Shown here in pieces: positions 30,197 to 39,951 of a stretch of DNA of 64,000 nucleotides (position 1 is its first letter; every line of letters begins with the position of its first letter). Source of the DNA: Pseudomonadota bacterium (lineage in GTDB: Bacteria > Pseudomonadota > Gammaproteobacteria > Steroidobacterales > Steroidobacteraceae). Made by a program: the position numbers and the translations under genes. The stretch is from the NCBI GenBank assembly GCA_019352035.1, contig JABBNZ010000010.1, forward strand, positions 1 through 64,000, in the 5' to 3' direction. Below the pieces are notes generated by a model. That model made no database searches and was not told the DNA's origin. It saw only the letters and a list, made by a program, of their open reading frames with translations.

Positions 30197-31969
30197 ATGG
30201 CCACTGCCGCACCCCTGCTGATTCCGCTGTCCCAACTCTCCCGCGCCGTCACCGACTGGGTGGAGTCGGCTCGAGCCCTCACCCAGCCCGCAGGGGTGCG
30301 CTGGTGCGAGGGGACCGAGGAGGAATTCCGCGAGCTCACCTCCAGGCTGGTCCGCGACGGCGAGCTCGTCAAGCTCAATGCGGAGCATTTCCCGGACTGC
30401 CATCTCTACCGCTCGAACCCGAGCGACGTCGCGCGCGTCGAGCACCTGACCTACATCTGCACCGCTTCCAGGCAGGATGCCGGACCCAACAACAACTGGA
30501 TGGACCCCAAGGAGGCGCGCGCGAAGATGCGCGGACTCTTCTCCGGCTGCATGCGCGGCCGGACGATGTACGTCATCCCGTATTGCATGGGTCCCATCGA
30601 TTCGCCGCTCTCGCGCTGCGGCGTCGAGATCACTGACAGCGCCTACGTCGCTCTCAACATGATGGTCATGACGCGCGCGGGACGTGCGGCGCTGGAGCGC
30701 ATCGCTGGCAACGGCGGCTTCGTGCGCGGCCTGCATTCGATCGGGGAGCTCGACCCGAACCGGCGCTTCATCATGCATTTCCCGGAGGAGCTCACGATCG
30801 AGAGCTTCGGCTCCGGCTACGGCGGCAATGCGCTCCTCGGCAAGAAGTGCCACGCGCTGCGCATCGCGAGCTGGCAGGCGCGATCGGAGGGCTGGCTGGC
30901 CGAGCACATGCTCATCGTGGGCCTGCAGAGCCCGAAGGGCGAGACGCATTACGTGGCCTGCGCCTTCCCCTCCGCCTGCGGCAAGACCAATCTCGCCATG
31001 CTGATCCCGCCGGCCTCGCTCCCGGGCTGGAAGGTGTTCACCGTGGGCGACGATATCGCCTGGCTGCATCCGGGCCCCGACGGACGGCTGTGGGCCATCA
31101 ACCCCGAGGCGGGCTACTTCGGCGTCGTGCCCGGGACCAACCCGGAGACCAACCGCAACGCGTACGAAATGATCCGCCGGGATACCCTCTTCACCAACGT
31201 CGCGGTGACGGCGGACAACCAGCCCTGGTGGGAAGGCCTGTCGCATGGCACGCCGGTCACCGACTGGCAGGGCCGCCCGTACGAACCGGCGAAGGGACCC
31301 GCCGCGCATCCCAACTCCCGCTTCACGGTCGCCGCCAGGCGCAATCCCAGCTACTCGCCGCACGCGGAGGACCCGCGCGGCGTGCCGATCTCGGCGCTCG
31401 TCTTCGGCGGCAGGCGCCGCGAGGTGGCGCCGCTCGTCTACGAGGCGCGCAACTGGCAGCACGGTGTGCTGGTCGGGGCTTCCGTCGCTTCCGAGACCAC
31501 TGCCGCGGCCGTGGGCCAGGTGGGCGTGGTGCGCCGCGACCCGATGGCCATGCAGCCTTTCTGCGGCTACAACTTCGCCGACTACTGGCGGCACTGGCTC
31601 GAGGTCGGCTCGAAGCTCGCGCGGGCGCCGAAGATCTTCCACGTCAACTGGTTCCGGCGCGACGCGCACGGCAAATTCCTGTGGCCGGGCTTCGGCGACA
31701 ATCTGCGCGTGCTCGCGTGGATGCTCGATCGCTGCAGCGGCCGGGCGGACGCGGCGGCATCGGGCATCGGACTGCTGCCCCGGGTGCAGGATCTGGATAC
31801 GCGCGGCCTGAGCCTCGACGAAGGGGCGCTGCGCGCGCTGCTGTCGGTGGACCCGGCCCTCTGGCGCAAGGAAGTGGCCGACATCCGCACGTACCTGCAG
31901 TCTTACGGCTCGCGGCTGCCGCAGGCGCTGCTCGCCGAGCTCGAGAATACCGAGCGACAGCTGGGATAG
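30197..31969 (+). CDS. pckG: Phosphoenolpyruvate carboxykinase (GTP)
   Basis: PckG converts oxaloacetate and GTP to PEP, GDP and CO2 in gluconeogenesis. The 590-residue length and motifs are those of the GTP class: the kinase-1a P-loop FPSACGKTNLAML with its hyperreactive cysteine, VGDDIAWLHPGPDG (metal and kinase-2 region), the substrate motif EARNWQHGVLVGAS and PMAMQPFCGYN. It is a single-gene unit between a divergent helicase and a convergent cyclase. Most enteric gammaproteobacteria use the unrelated ATP enzyme, so this form helps place the organism. Confidence 0.96.
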   Translation: MATAAPLLIPLSQLSRAVTDWVESARALTQPAGVRWCEGTEEEFRELTSRLVRDGELVKLNAEHFPDCHLYRSNPSDVARVEHLTYICTASRQDAGPNNNWMDPKEARAKMRGLFSGCMRGRTMYVIPYCMGPIDSPLSRCGVEITDSAYVALNMMVMTRAGRAALERIAGNGGFVRGLHSIGELDPNRRFIMHFPEELTIESFGSGYGGNALLGKKCHALRIASWQARSEGWLAEHMLIVGLQSPKGETHYVACAFPSACGKTNLAMLIPPASLPGWKVFTVGDDIAWLHPGPDGRLWAINPEAGYFGVVPGTNPETNRNAYEMIRRDTLFTNVAVTADNQPWWEGLSHGTPVTDWQGRPYEPAKGPAAHPNSRFTVAARRNPSYSPHAEDPRGVPISALVFGGRRREVAPLVYEARNWQHGVLVGASVASETTAAAVGQVGVVRRDPMAMQPFCGYNFADYWRHWLEVGSKLARAPKIFHVNWFRRDAHGKFLWPGFGDNLRVLAWMLDRCSGRADAAASGIGLLPRVQDLDTRGLSLDEGALRALLSVDPALWRKEVADIRTYLQSYGSRLPQALLAELENTERQLG

Positions 31970-32024
31970 TGGGGCGGCGCAGCCGGGCACCCCGCCCGGC
32001 CGGCGCGCGGCGAGCCAGCCTGGC

Positions 32025-32927
32025 TTACAGGATCTCGCAGGCGAAGCGGATGGTCTGCGCCGATTCGGCCTCGGGCAGCCGTCCGAGACCGATCAATCCC
32101 TCGCCCTTGAGCTGCAGGCTGTCCCGCCTGACGAAGGATTCCTCGCCGCCGAGTGTCTGCACGAAGGTACCGTTGGTGCTCTGGTCGATCAGCACCAGCT
32201 TGTTGCGGCTGAGCTCGATCCGGGCATGCAGGCGGGAGATGAGATTCCCCTTCACGACGAGGTCGTTGTCCTCGGCGCGCCCGATGGTGACGCTCGGGTG
32301 GTGGTCATCGACCACGACCTCGTGATCCAGCCAGCGCAGACGCAACCGCGCGCCGCCCGCCTGCCTGCCCTTGAGCGCGATCGCCGGTACCATGCTGGTC
32401 ACGTCTTCCGTCTGCCATAGCACCTCGTAGAGCGGCACCTCGTTGCCCTGGCCCTTGATGGGCGCCGTGTCGATCAGCCTGCAGGCGGCGCGCCAGTCCG
32501 GGGAGAGATGCTCGACGGTCGCCGCAGTCGTGATGATCTGGCCGGCCTTGGCCTGGCTCGTCATGCGGTTGGCCGTGTGCACCGTCGAGCCGAAAACGTC
32601 GCGGCTCTCCAGCACCACCGGGCCGAAATGGCAACCGATGCGGATCGAGACCGGCTGGCCGTCGACCTTGAGCTGGGCATGCGCCGAGATCTGCTGCTGC
32701 ATCTGCGCGGCGGCGTTCAGCGCCTCGTCGGCGCTCGGGAAGCTCGCCATGACCTCATCGCCCATGGTCTTGATCACCGTGCCGTGGCGCTGCTCCGTGG
32801 CACTTCGCATCACATCGATGCAGGTCGAGACCATGTCGCGCGCGCGCAGGTCGCCCATGAGCTCGTAGAGCCGGGTCGATCCGACGACGTCGGCAAACAG
32901 TATGGCGAGTTCGATATCCTTGCCCAT
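32025..32927 (-). CDS. Class III adenylate/guanylate cyclase with FHA domain
   Basis: The 300-residue protein joins an N-terminal class III nucleotide cyclase domain (about residues 1-165) to a C-terminal FHA phosphothreonine-binding domain (about 205-290; TIGRAEDNDLVV, SRLHARIEL, DQSTNGTFV). The two metal aspartates appear in ILFADVVGSTRL and IKTMGDEVMASF. In the DVFGSTVHTANRM region the arginine is kept but the usual transition-state asparagine is a histidine. It has no membrane segment. Output is therefore probably cAMP or cGMP gated by a phosphorylated partner, but activity and nucleotide choice are open. Confidence 0.85.
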   Translation of the reverse strand: MGKDIELAILFADVVGSTRLYELMGDLRARDMVSTCIDVMRSATEQRHGTVIKTMGDEVMASFPSADEALNAAAQMQQQISAHAQLKVDGQPVSIRIGCHFGPVVLESRDVFGSTVHTANRMTSQAKAGQIITTAATVEHLSPDWRAACRLIDTAPIKGQGNEVPLYEVLWQTEDVTSMVPAIALKGRQAGGARLRLRWLDHEVVVDDHHPSVTIGRAEDNDLVVKGNLISRLHARIELSRNKLVLIDQSTNGTFVQTLGGEESFVRRDSLQLKGEGLIGLGRLPEAESAQTIRFACEIL

Positions 32928-33028
32928 GTCAGAGTGCGCAGACAGCCGCCCACCCTTGCAAGCCCCGAACGGCCAGGCGACGACGTAGTGGGGGGCATAA
33001 TACCAGAGAGGCCCCCGGCCGCTACCGA

Positions 33029-34096
33029 TTAGCCGGAGCTACCGCCCGGGGCACGCCCGCCGCCCACGACCCCTTCCCGTGCAGCCCGGGCGGCCGCGGC
33101 GGCATCCCGCAGCAGGTCCGGCCCCGCTCCCGCCGCCCTCGCCCCTTCGCTCAGCAGGCGGCGAAAGTCTCGGGCGCCAGGCTCACCGGCATACAGCCCC
33201 AGCATATGCCGGGTAATCGCCGACAGGCGATCGCCCTGCGCGAGCTGCCGCTGCGCGTAGCCCGCCATCCGCTCGAGCAGCGCCTCGCGGCACGGCGGCC
33301 CGGGCCGCTCCGGCCGGCCGAGCAGGTGCTGCAGCTCGCTCAGCACGGAGGGGCGATGGTAGGCCTCGCGACCGAGCATCACCCCATCAGACCAGCTCAG
33401 CGCTTCGACGACACCCGCCGCCGTGCGCAATCCGCCGTTGACGATGACCGGCAGGCCGTCGAACTCCCCCTTCAACCGCCGCACGACATCATGACGAAGC
33501 GGCGGAATCTCCCGGTTGTCCTTCGGCGACAGCCCACCCAACACCGCCTTGCGCGCATGGACGATCGCAACCTCACAGCCCGCATCCCGCACCAGGGTCA
33601 CGAACCCGTGCAGCGCCTCGAAGTCCGACTCCTCGAAGCTCGCAAGCGCGTCCCGCGCCTGCTCGCGCGTGCCGCTCACCACGCCGATGCGCATCTTCAC
33701 CGTGACCGGGATGGAAACCGCCGCGCGCATCGCCGCGACGCACTCCGCCACCCGCACCGGCTCCCGCATCAGACAGGCCCCGAAAGCACCGCTCGCGACC
33801 CGGTCGCTCGGACAGCCGCAGTTCAGGTTGATCTCATCGTAACCCGCGTCCTCCCCGGCGCGTGCCGCGAGCGCCAGCTCGCGCGGCTCGCTGCCGCCGA
33901 GCTGCAAGGCCACCGGATGCTCCTCCGGATCGAAGGCGAGGAGCCGGCGCGCATCGCCACGCACGATCGCCGCGGAGGTGATCATCTCGGTATAGAGAAG
34001 CACGTCCGGCGAGAAGCCGCGCAGGAAGTACCGGCAATGGCGGTCGGTCCAGTCCATCATCGGGGCCACGGCGATGCGGCGATCTAACTTGTGCAT
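33029..34096 (-). CDS. dusA: tRNA-dihydrouridine(20/20a) synthase DusA
   Basis: Dus enzymes are FMN flavoproteins that reduce uridines in the tRNA D-loop. The 355-residue protein has the DusA-specific start RRIAVAPMMDWTDRHCRYFL, the catalytic cysteine in INLNCGCPSDRV, the motif IVHARKAVLGGLSPKDNREI and the FMN-phosphate loop VMLGREAYHRP. The ATG at 34096 (MHKLDRRIAVAP) aligns with the family. A second full DusA homologue lies at 57881-58990. This copy keeps the RV after GCPSD and the WTDRH that are usual in DusA. Confidence 0.93.
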   Translation of the reverse strand: MHKLDRRIAVAPMMDWTDRHCRYFLRGFSPDVLLYTEMITSAAIVRGDARRLLAFDPEEHPVALQLGGSEPRELALAARAGEDAGYDEINLNCGCPSDRVASGAFGACLMREPVRVAECVAAMRAAVSIPVTVKMRIGVVSGTREQARDALASFEESDFEALHGFVTLVRDAGCEVAIVHARKAVLGGLSPKDNREIPPLRHDVVRRLKGEFDGLPVIVNGGLRTAAGVVEALSWSDGVMLGREAYHRPSVLSELQHLLGRPERPGPPCREALLERMAGYAQRQLAQGDRLSAITRHMLGLYAGEPGARDFRRLLSEGARAAGAGPDLLRDAAAAARAAREGVVGGGRAPGGSSG

Positions 34097-34960
34097 ATTG
34101 AAAGACTTTTTCTCGCCAGTCGATCCAGTGGCTGACTGGACCGAACTTTGTTCCCGAGAGATCTCTGAATGCCGATTGCTTGAATCATCGAGCTTATCAG
34201 CACTCCAGTGTAAACGAGCTTCCATGGATCGCACCCAACCGAATCCCTGGCGGATGCTACGTGAAGGCTGCGAGGAATTCTCGTAGCCCCCCGGGTCATC
34301 CTCGATACCGGGGTCCCAATTGGCGAAAAGTTCTTTGCCGTCCCTGTTTCCACCCTATGGCAACGGCATTCTACGGACCACATGACACTAGCTTCGACTG
34401 ATGGCCTACGCAATTCGACGGCGGAACGCGTGCAGCCTTCGGGCGCTACATCGGCGCCGGGTAACCTCGCCAGCCTTGGGGAACCACGAATCCGGCCGAC
34501 CTGCGAAACGCAGGCTGCCGACGCGCGACCCCGATCGCACGGTCGATGGCTGCTACCGGCCCGGCCGTCTCAAGCTCAAGGTCCCTGGGAACTCGAGTTC
34601 CGTAAACGGCGGGATCCAAGCTCTCGCAGGCTTTCGATCTGGAACTCGGCGCATCCGCATCTTTACGGATTGTCTCGACCCCGGGGCGTATTCAAGATTA
34701 CTTGCATACGGATCGCAACCGTTCTTCCAGCACTTGCGATGTGTGTCGCCACCGACGGATATATGAAGATCCACGCACCACGACAACCCATCGCATTCAC
34801 AGACGGCGCAGCGGCAAGCTCCTACCCCGGGCAGAATCCCATACCCGCCGCATTGCCGCCCGCGGAACGTGAACGATGGTCACCGCATTTCACCCTGACG
34901 CGACTGCCGCTCGGCAGGATTTTTAGAGTGACCGTAGCCGGCTAATCCGGAGTACCAGCC
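34097..34960. other. 864-bp spacer without a supported gene
   Basis: A rightward open frame at 34382-34945 (187 codons) has no recognisable domain, is rich in Arg, Pro and Ser, and runs past an intrinsic terminator, so I do not call it. Otherwise I see only the terminator at 34904-34924. Confidence 0.5.
34904..34924 (+). terminator. intrinsic terminator or attenuator upstream of VIT-family gene
   Basis: CTGCC-GCTC-GGCAG stem-loop (34904-34917) is followed, after GA, by five T residues. It ends 36 bp before the start of the transporter gene at 34961, on the same strand. It may end an upstream transcript or act as an attenuator for the transporter; nothing here identifies a ligand-binding aptamer. 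Confidence 0.55.
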
Positions 34961-35656
34961 ATGCCTGCCGCCAGCATCGAACGACACAGCATAGGCCGTA
35001 TCGGCTGGCTCCGCGCGGCGGTGCTGGGCGCAAACGACGGAATCGTTTCAACCTCGAGCCTGATACTCGGTGTTGCGGCCGCGCATGCGGCTCACAGCAA
35101 CATCATGATCGCCGGAGTCGCCGGACTGGTAGCCGGCGCGATGTCCATGGCCGCCGGCGAATACGTGTCCGTTCATTCGCAGGCTGACAGTGAGAAGGCC
35201 GAATTCGCGCGCGAGTGCGCGGAACTCAAGGCTGACGACAAGGGAGAGCATCGGGAGCTGGCGGCAATTTACGTCTCGCGCGGACTGGAGCCGGCTCTCG
35301 CCAAAGAGGTCGCGCAGCAGCTCATGGCGCATGACGCATTGGGTGCGCATGCGCGCGATGAACTCGGAATCTCCGAAACGCTGCGCGCGCGCCCGATTCA
35401 GGCGGCGCTGGCATCGGCTGGCAGCTTTGCGGTGGGTGCCGCCCTGCCGCTGTTGATCACCGCCATGGCTCCCGCTACCTCGCTGATTCCATTTGTAGCC
35501 AGCGCCTCACTGATCTTCCTGGCACTCCTCGGCGGTTTGGCCGCGCGCGCGGGTGGCGCCGCACTGACGATCGGCGCGGCACGCGTCACCTTCTGGGGCG
35601 CGCTCGCCATGGCGGTCACCGCCGGAATCGGGTCTTTATTGGGAACAGTTGCATAA
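34961..35656 (+). CDS. VIT1/CCC1 family iron/manganese transporter
   Basis: The 231-residue protein is a membrane transporter of the vacuolar iron transporter type, likely moving Fe(II) or Mn(II) out of the cytosol. It has five predicted membrane segments, the family start RAAVLGANDGIVSTSSLILGV and the conserved AGAMSMAAGEYVSVHSQADSE. A charged cytoplasmic segment (about residues 75-145) carries the glutamates expected for metal binding. The ATG has GGAG 8 nt upstream. It is a lone gene preceded by a possible attenuator, so it may be metal-regulated. Confidence 0.92.
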   Translation: MPAASIERHSIGRIGWLRAAVLGANDGIVSTSSLILGVAAAHAAHSNIMIAGVAGLVAGAMSMAAGEYVSVHSQADSEKAEFARECAELKADDKGEHRELAAIYVSRGLEPALAKEVAQQLMAHDALGAHARDELGISETLRARPIQAALASAGSFAVGAALPLLITAMAPATSLIPFVASASLIFLALLGGLAARAGGAALTIGAARVTFWGALAMAVTAGIGSLLGTVA

Positions 35657-35944
35657 CCCGTGTCGGTGATTGCCGAATGGCAGTTCCCTCGAAAGGGCGA
35701 TTCTCATAACAGTATTACACCCGGGGCGACGCAACGTTGCGACATCCCCGAACGGTGGTATATAGTCGATCGCCAGGGTTGGCGTGAGCGCAACCTGCAG
35801 CGCCCAGGAACGCATTCGGAAGGCGTGGACCGAGAGAAGGGCCGCTGCTGTCCGCAACTATGTGCGGTAGCGCGCCGACCGGCCCGCTCTCTTCATATCC
35901 AATGATGCCTCGGACTCATGCGGACCCGGTGTGTACGGCATGAC

Positions 35945-36185
35945 ATGAACATCGCGCAGATGCTCCGGCGTGTGAAGCGGTGCCGCCCAAGCTGTGCGGC
36001 GGCACGCACAGAGGCCATCGAAAAATTGTGCGATACGTTGATCGACCCGAGGCACGAAGTCACCCTGTTCGCCGCGGCCGATGCGTGCACGAAAGCGCGT
36101 CTCGTCGCGGTACGTGATCAGCCGACCCGCCTCAATGCGGCGGCGCTTAAATCAGATCTCGCCATACACCTTCCCATGCTAAACA
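35945..36185 (+). pseudogene. broken N-terminal fragment of a family 4 glycosyltransferase
   Basis: The fragment starts ATG AAC ATC GCG CAG AT and then shifts frame by one lost base. The next frame reads APACEAVPPKLCGGTHR, matching the donor-binding N-terminus of the intact enzyme at 38421-39527 (IAPLHEAVPPKLYGGTER). A second shift near 36005 returns to the first frame for HEVTLFAAADACTKARLVAV (compare HQVTLFASGDSVTSARLHAA). Homology ends before the next gene. It is thus a decayed partial duplicate or a second lost glycosyltransferase gene. Confidence 0.7.
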
Positions 36186-36234
36186 ATGGCAAACGACGGT
36201 TCTCCCAATTCGATATCAACGTGAGGTTGTCGCC

Positions 36235-38358
36235 TTGACGGATGAACCCGGTGAACGTCGGGGATTGCTGCCGCGATTCACGCTGAAGGATGCGGACACG
36301 TTCCTGCTTGCGGATGCCCTCGGAGATATTCAGGGCAGCGGCGACGGTTTCTTCTCGAATGACACGCGCATGTTGTCGCGCTTCGAGCTTGCCGTCGCCG
36401 GCCGAAGGCCGTCGCTCCTGGGCGCGGCGATCAGTCAGGACAACACCTTGTTCACGGCGCATCTTACGAATTTGCCCTTGCCCGCCTTGGGCGAGCGCTC
36501 GATTCCGCAAGGCGTCATCCATATCGAACGCAGGCGGTTCCTGTGCGAGAGTCGGCTGTTCGAGCGGCTGCGGCTTACGAACTTCAGCGACCTCGATGCG
36601 CATGTGCCGCTGAAGCTTTCCTTCGAAGCCGATTTCGCCGACATCTTCGAGGTGCAAGGACACGTACGCAGGGAGCGCGGCGAGTCTCTGCCGGCCGCGG
36701 TGGACGGCAGCATCGTGCGCTTCGCTTACCGTGGCCGCGATGATCTGGTGCGTTCGACTCAAATGGCGTTCTCTCGACCACCTGAATCGATATCCTCGCA
36801 GGACGCCGAATTTCTGATCGCGCTGCAACGCGGTGCCGTCGCGGAAGTGTACATCGAGATCGGCGCGGAAGAAGGCGGCGTGCCTTCGTCGGAACGTTTC
36901 GACAAGGCCCTGCAGCGCTTGTCGGCCAGCATGCAGAAACGCATGGAAGAAGGCGCGGCGATCAGCACGTCGGGGCGGCTTTTCAATGAGTGGATTGACC
37001 GATCGCGCTCCGATCTTGCGCTGTTGACAACGGCGCTACCGACGGGCCCGTATCCCTACGCCGGCATTCCATGGTTTGCGACCCAATTCGGGCGTGACGC
37101 GATCATCGCGTCGTTGCAGACGTTGTGGCTGAATCCACACCTTGCCGCGGGCGTGCTGCGCTTTTTGGCCTCTACCCAAGCGCAGGACGAGTCCGCGTTC
37201 CGCGACTCCCAGCCCGGAAAGATCCTGCACGAGATGCGACGCGGCGAAATGGCGGCGCTGGGCGAGGTCCCCTTCGGCCGGTACTACGGCGCTGTCGATA
37301 CAACGCCTCTGTTCGTGATGCTTGCCGGTGCGTACGAAAGGCACACCGGCGATCGCAAGCTGAATGACGGGATCTGGAACAATCTGCTCGCGGCCACCGA
37401 GTGGATCGAGCGGCGGCTCGACGACAGCTCCACCGGCTTTCTCGACTACGCCCGCGGCGAGCAGAGCGGTCTGGTCAATCAGGCCTGGAAAGATAGTCAC
37501 GATTCGATGTTCTACGCGGATGGGAAGTTCCCACGCGGTCCGCTCGCGGTCGTCGAGGTGCAGGGCTATGCATACGCGGCGCTCAAGGCAATGGCGGAGC
37601 TCGCGGCCGTGCGCGGCGATCTGCAGAGAAGCGCAGCATGGCGAGCCCGCGCTGCACAACTATGTGCAGCGATCGAGGACCAGTTCTGGGTCCCGGAATT
37701 GAACTTCTATGCGATCGCCATTGACGGCGGCGGAAAGCCGTGCAGTGTTCGCGCCTCGAATGCAGGGCATCTTCTGTATTGCGGCGTACCGAGCGAAGAA
37801 CGCGGCGCTATGGTCGTGAAGGAGTTGTTGTCGAACCGATTTTCCAGCGGCTGGGGCATCCGGACGCTGGCCAGCGGCGAGGTCCGTTACAATCCCATGT
37901 CATACCACAATGGCTCGATCTGGCCGCACGATACGTCGCTTTGCGCGGCGGGCATTTCGCGCTATGGGGGGCGCGCGCCCGTGATGCAGATCCTAGATGG
38001 CCTCTTTGAAGCGGCCAATCATTTTGGCATGCGTCTGCCGGAGCTTTACTGCGGCTTTCGGCGCCACACCGGCCAAGGCCCGGCGCCCTATCCAGTTGCC
38101 TGCTTACCGCAGGCATGGGCCTCCGGTGCCGTCTTCATGCTGTTGCAGTCCTGTCTGGGGATACGCATCGACGGCCGGCGCAAGGAAGTGCACATCGAGC
38201 GGCCGCTATTGCCCAGTGGCGCCGAATCGCTCAGCATCCGCAAGCTGCCGGTGGGCGATGCGGCCATCGATCTGGAGTTTCATCGCATCGGCGAGGAAGT
38301 TGTCGCCGTACCCAGGAAGCACGTGGAAGGCGGAGTACGCGTGTTGGCGCACTTGTAG
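36235..38358 (+). CDS. Amylo-alpha-1,6-glucosidase-like glycogen debranching protein
   Basis: The 707-residue protein matches the bacterial glycogen-debranching family (COG3408). An N-terminal beta-rich domain (residues 1 to about 260, with NDTRMLSRFELAV) precedes an (alpha/alpha)6 barrel with GIPWFATQFGRDAIIASLQT, RRGEMAALGEVPFGRYYGAVDTT-type sequence and YNPMSYHNGSIWPHDTSL. The barrel resembles glucoamylase-like hydrolases, so it may trim alpha-glucan branches or another glucoside. The start is a TTG at 36235 with GAGG 8 nt upstream. It lies next to a glycosyltransferase (38421) and a broken one (35945), suggesting a small polysaccharide locus. Confidence 0.85.
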   Translation: MTDEPGERRGLLPRFTLKDADTFLLADALGDIQGSGDGFFSNDTRMLSRFELAVAGRRPSLLGAAISQDNTLFTAHLTNLPLPALGERSIPQGVIHIERRRFLCESRLFERLRLTNFSDLDAHVPLKLSFEADFADIFEVQGHVRRERGESLPAAVDGSIVRFAYRGRDDLVRSTQMAFSRPPESISSQDAEFLIALQRGAVAEVYIEIGAEEGGVPSSERFDKALQRLSASMQKRMEEGAAISTSGRLFNEWIDRSRSDLALLTTALPTGPYPYAGIPWFATQFGRDAIIASLQTLWLNPHLAAGVLRFLASTQAQDESAFRDSQPGKILHEMRRGEMAALGEVPFGRYYGAVDTTPLFVMLAGAYERHTGDRKLNDGIWNNLLAATEWIERRLDDSSTGFLDYARGEQSGLVNQAWKDSHDSMFYADGKFPRGPLAVVEVQGYAYAALKAMAELAAVRGDLQRSAAWRARAAQLCAAIEDQFWVPELNFYAIAIDGGGKPCSVRASNAGHLLYCGVPSEERGAMVVKELLSNRFSSGWGIRTLASGEVRYNPMSYHNGSIWPHDTSLCAAGISRYGGRAPVMQILDGLFEAANHFGMRLPELYCGFRRHTGQGPAPYPVACLPQAWASGAVFMLLQSCLGIRIDGRRKEVHIERPLLPSGAESLSIRKLPVGDAAIDLEFHRIGEEVVAVPRKHVEGGVRVLAHL

Positions 38359-38420
38359 CGGACCTTGCATCGCGTGCGCCGACGTATCTCTTTCCACAAT
38401 GCGCTCACCGCATCACCGCG

Positions 38421-39527
38421 CTACCACGTGCCTGAATGCGAGCGCGCGCCGGCGGCGGCGCTCTTGCTGGCCCGCGACGGCTGCCGCATGACAGGGGGCT
38501 CATCCGCGGCCAGGCTGAGATACGTTGCGAGGTAATCCTCCGCCATTCGACGCGCCGTGAACCGCTGTTCGAAGCGGAGGCGCACGGCGCCGCGGTCGAG
38601 ACGATCGAGACGCCTGACGGCCGCGATGGCGGCCGCTTCGTCCTCCACGACGAAGCCGGTCACCCCGTCTTCGACCACTTCAGGGACCGAGCCGCGATCG
38701 AAGGCGATCACAGGCGTGCCACAGCTCATGGCCTCGATCATCACCAGCCCGAAGGGTTCCGGCCATTCGATCGGCATCAGGAGTCCCTTGGCGCCGCCGA
38801 GAAACGCCGGCTTCTCGCGTTCGCTGATCTCGCCGATCATCTCGACGCCTGGCGAACCAAGCATCGGGCGTATCGTCGCATCGAAATAGTGCTGGTCGGC
38901 CTTGTCCACCTTGGCGGCGATCCTGAGCGGGATACCGCAGGCACGCGCGATCCGAATTGCGCGATCCGGTCCCTTCTCCGGCGCGATGCGGCCGAGGAAT
39001 GCCAGGTAGGTCGGGGCAATCGACGTCCGCGGCTCCAGCCTCCGCTCGGGGATTCCGTGCGGCACGGTGGCAACGAATCGCGCCTGAGGGAGGCCCAGCC
39101 GCTGCGCATTGCTGATCGACACCACCGGAACGCCGCGGAACGCACTGAATATCGGCCGCAGCTCGGGCAAATCGAGCCGCCCATGCAGGGTCGACACGAA
39201 CGGGACCGTCTGCCGGCTGAACATCGAGAATGGCCAGTAATCGAGGTGGAAGTGCAGCACGTCGAAGTCCTCGGCATGACGGAGCACCTCCTCCATCATG
39301 AGCATGTGCGGCGCAATCACGTCCCGGATATCCGGATCGAGCCGCAGCGAACGCGGCCACGCGGCGTGCAAGCGTGCCGAGGTCACGGAGTCGCCGCTTG
39401 CGAACAGCGTCACCTGGTGTCCGAGAGAAACCAGCTCCTCGGTCAGGTATGACACCACCCGCTCCGTGCCGCCGTAGAGCTTCGGCGGGACGGCTTCGTG
39501 TAGAGGTGCAATTTGCGCAATGCGCAT
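38421..39527 (-). CDS. Family 4 glycosyltransferase
   Basis: This is a GT-B glycosyltransferase of the glycogen/sucrose-synthase-like group. The 368-residue protein begins MRIAQIAPLHEAVPPKLYGG, the donor-loop motif. It has VLHFHLDYWPFSMFSR, the Rossmann motif FLGRIAPEKGPDRAIRIA and the retaining EX7E motif in PEPFGLVMIEAMSCGTPVIA. I chose the ATG at 39527. It converges with the debranching-enzyme gene. The acceptor cannot be read from sequence. Confidence 0.88.
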   Translation of the reverse strand: MRIAQIAPLHEAVPPKLYGGTERVVSYLTEELVSLGHQVTLFASGDSVTSARLHAAWPRSLRLDPDIRDVIAPHMLMMEEVLRHAEDFDVLHFHLDYWPFSMFSRQTVPFVSTLHGRLDLPELRPIFSAFRGVPVVSISNAQRLGLPQARFVATVPHGIPERRLEPRTSIAPTYLAFLGRIAPEKGPDRAIRIARACGIPLRIAAKVDKADQHYFDATIRPMLGSPGVEMIGEISEREKPAFLGGAKGLLMPIEWPEPFGLVMIEAMSCGTPVIAFDRGSVPEVVEDGVTGFVVEDEAAAIAAVRRLDRLDRGAVRLRFEQRFTARRMAEDYLATYLSLAADEPPVMRQPSRASKSAAAGARSHSGTW

Positions 39528-39951
39528 CGGTATCAATACTCCTGGATCACCTCAAGGACTTTGCTTGCGCCGCACGGAAGCCCTGAGCATCGCGAAGTGG
39601 TTCGTCCTGTCGCTATTGATCTCATACAGCCGCTCTTCCTTGCTCGCGACCGCCGATGCCTTCTGTAATCGACCCCTCGGCTCTGAACCGCATGTATCGT
39701 GCCGCTGACGTGTCCAGCATCCGACGACCACCGGGACATGCCGCGCCCTGGGGTGCCGTGGTCGGATCTCCCGAACGGTCCGCCGCGCCTTCGGTCACGC
39801 CGTCGTTCATGATGTGCCATCAGTCTCGCTGATTCGACGCAAACCTCCGGCACGCCAGACTCGCTGGCAAACCAAGATCTGGTCGACGGCCCCAGTGTCG
39901 GAGGCGGCCGGTCCCTGCGCACCATCAAGCCGTTCCGGCGCACCGGATCTG
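39528..39951. other. 424-bp spacer with an unassigned coding-like stretch
   Basis: On the minus strand, a frame ending at the TGA 39552-39554 reads KEERLYEINSDRTNHFAMLR then ASVRRKQSP, which looks like protein sequence. I find no start or family. It may be the end of a decayed gene. The frame at 39622-39810 looks less convincing. Confidence 0.3.

Noticed and set aside
30092-31990. 632-codon frame opposite pckG
   Set aside because: Antisense shadow of an unambiguous PEP carboxykinase.
34382-34945. 187-codon frame before the VIT-family gene
   Set aside because: No domain, no ribosome-binding site, and an intrinsic terminator lies inside its 3' part.
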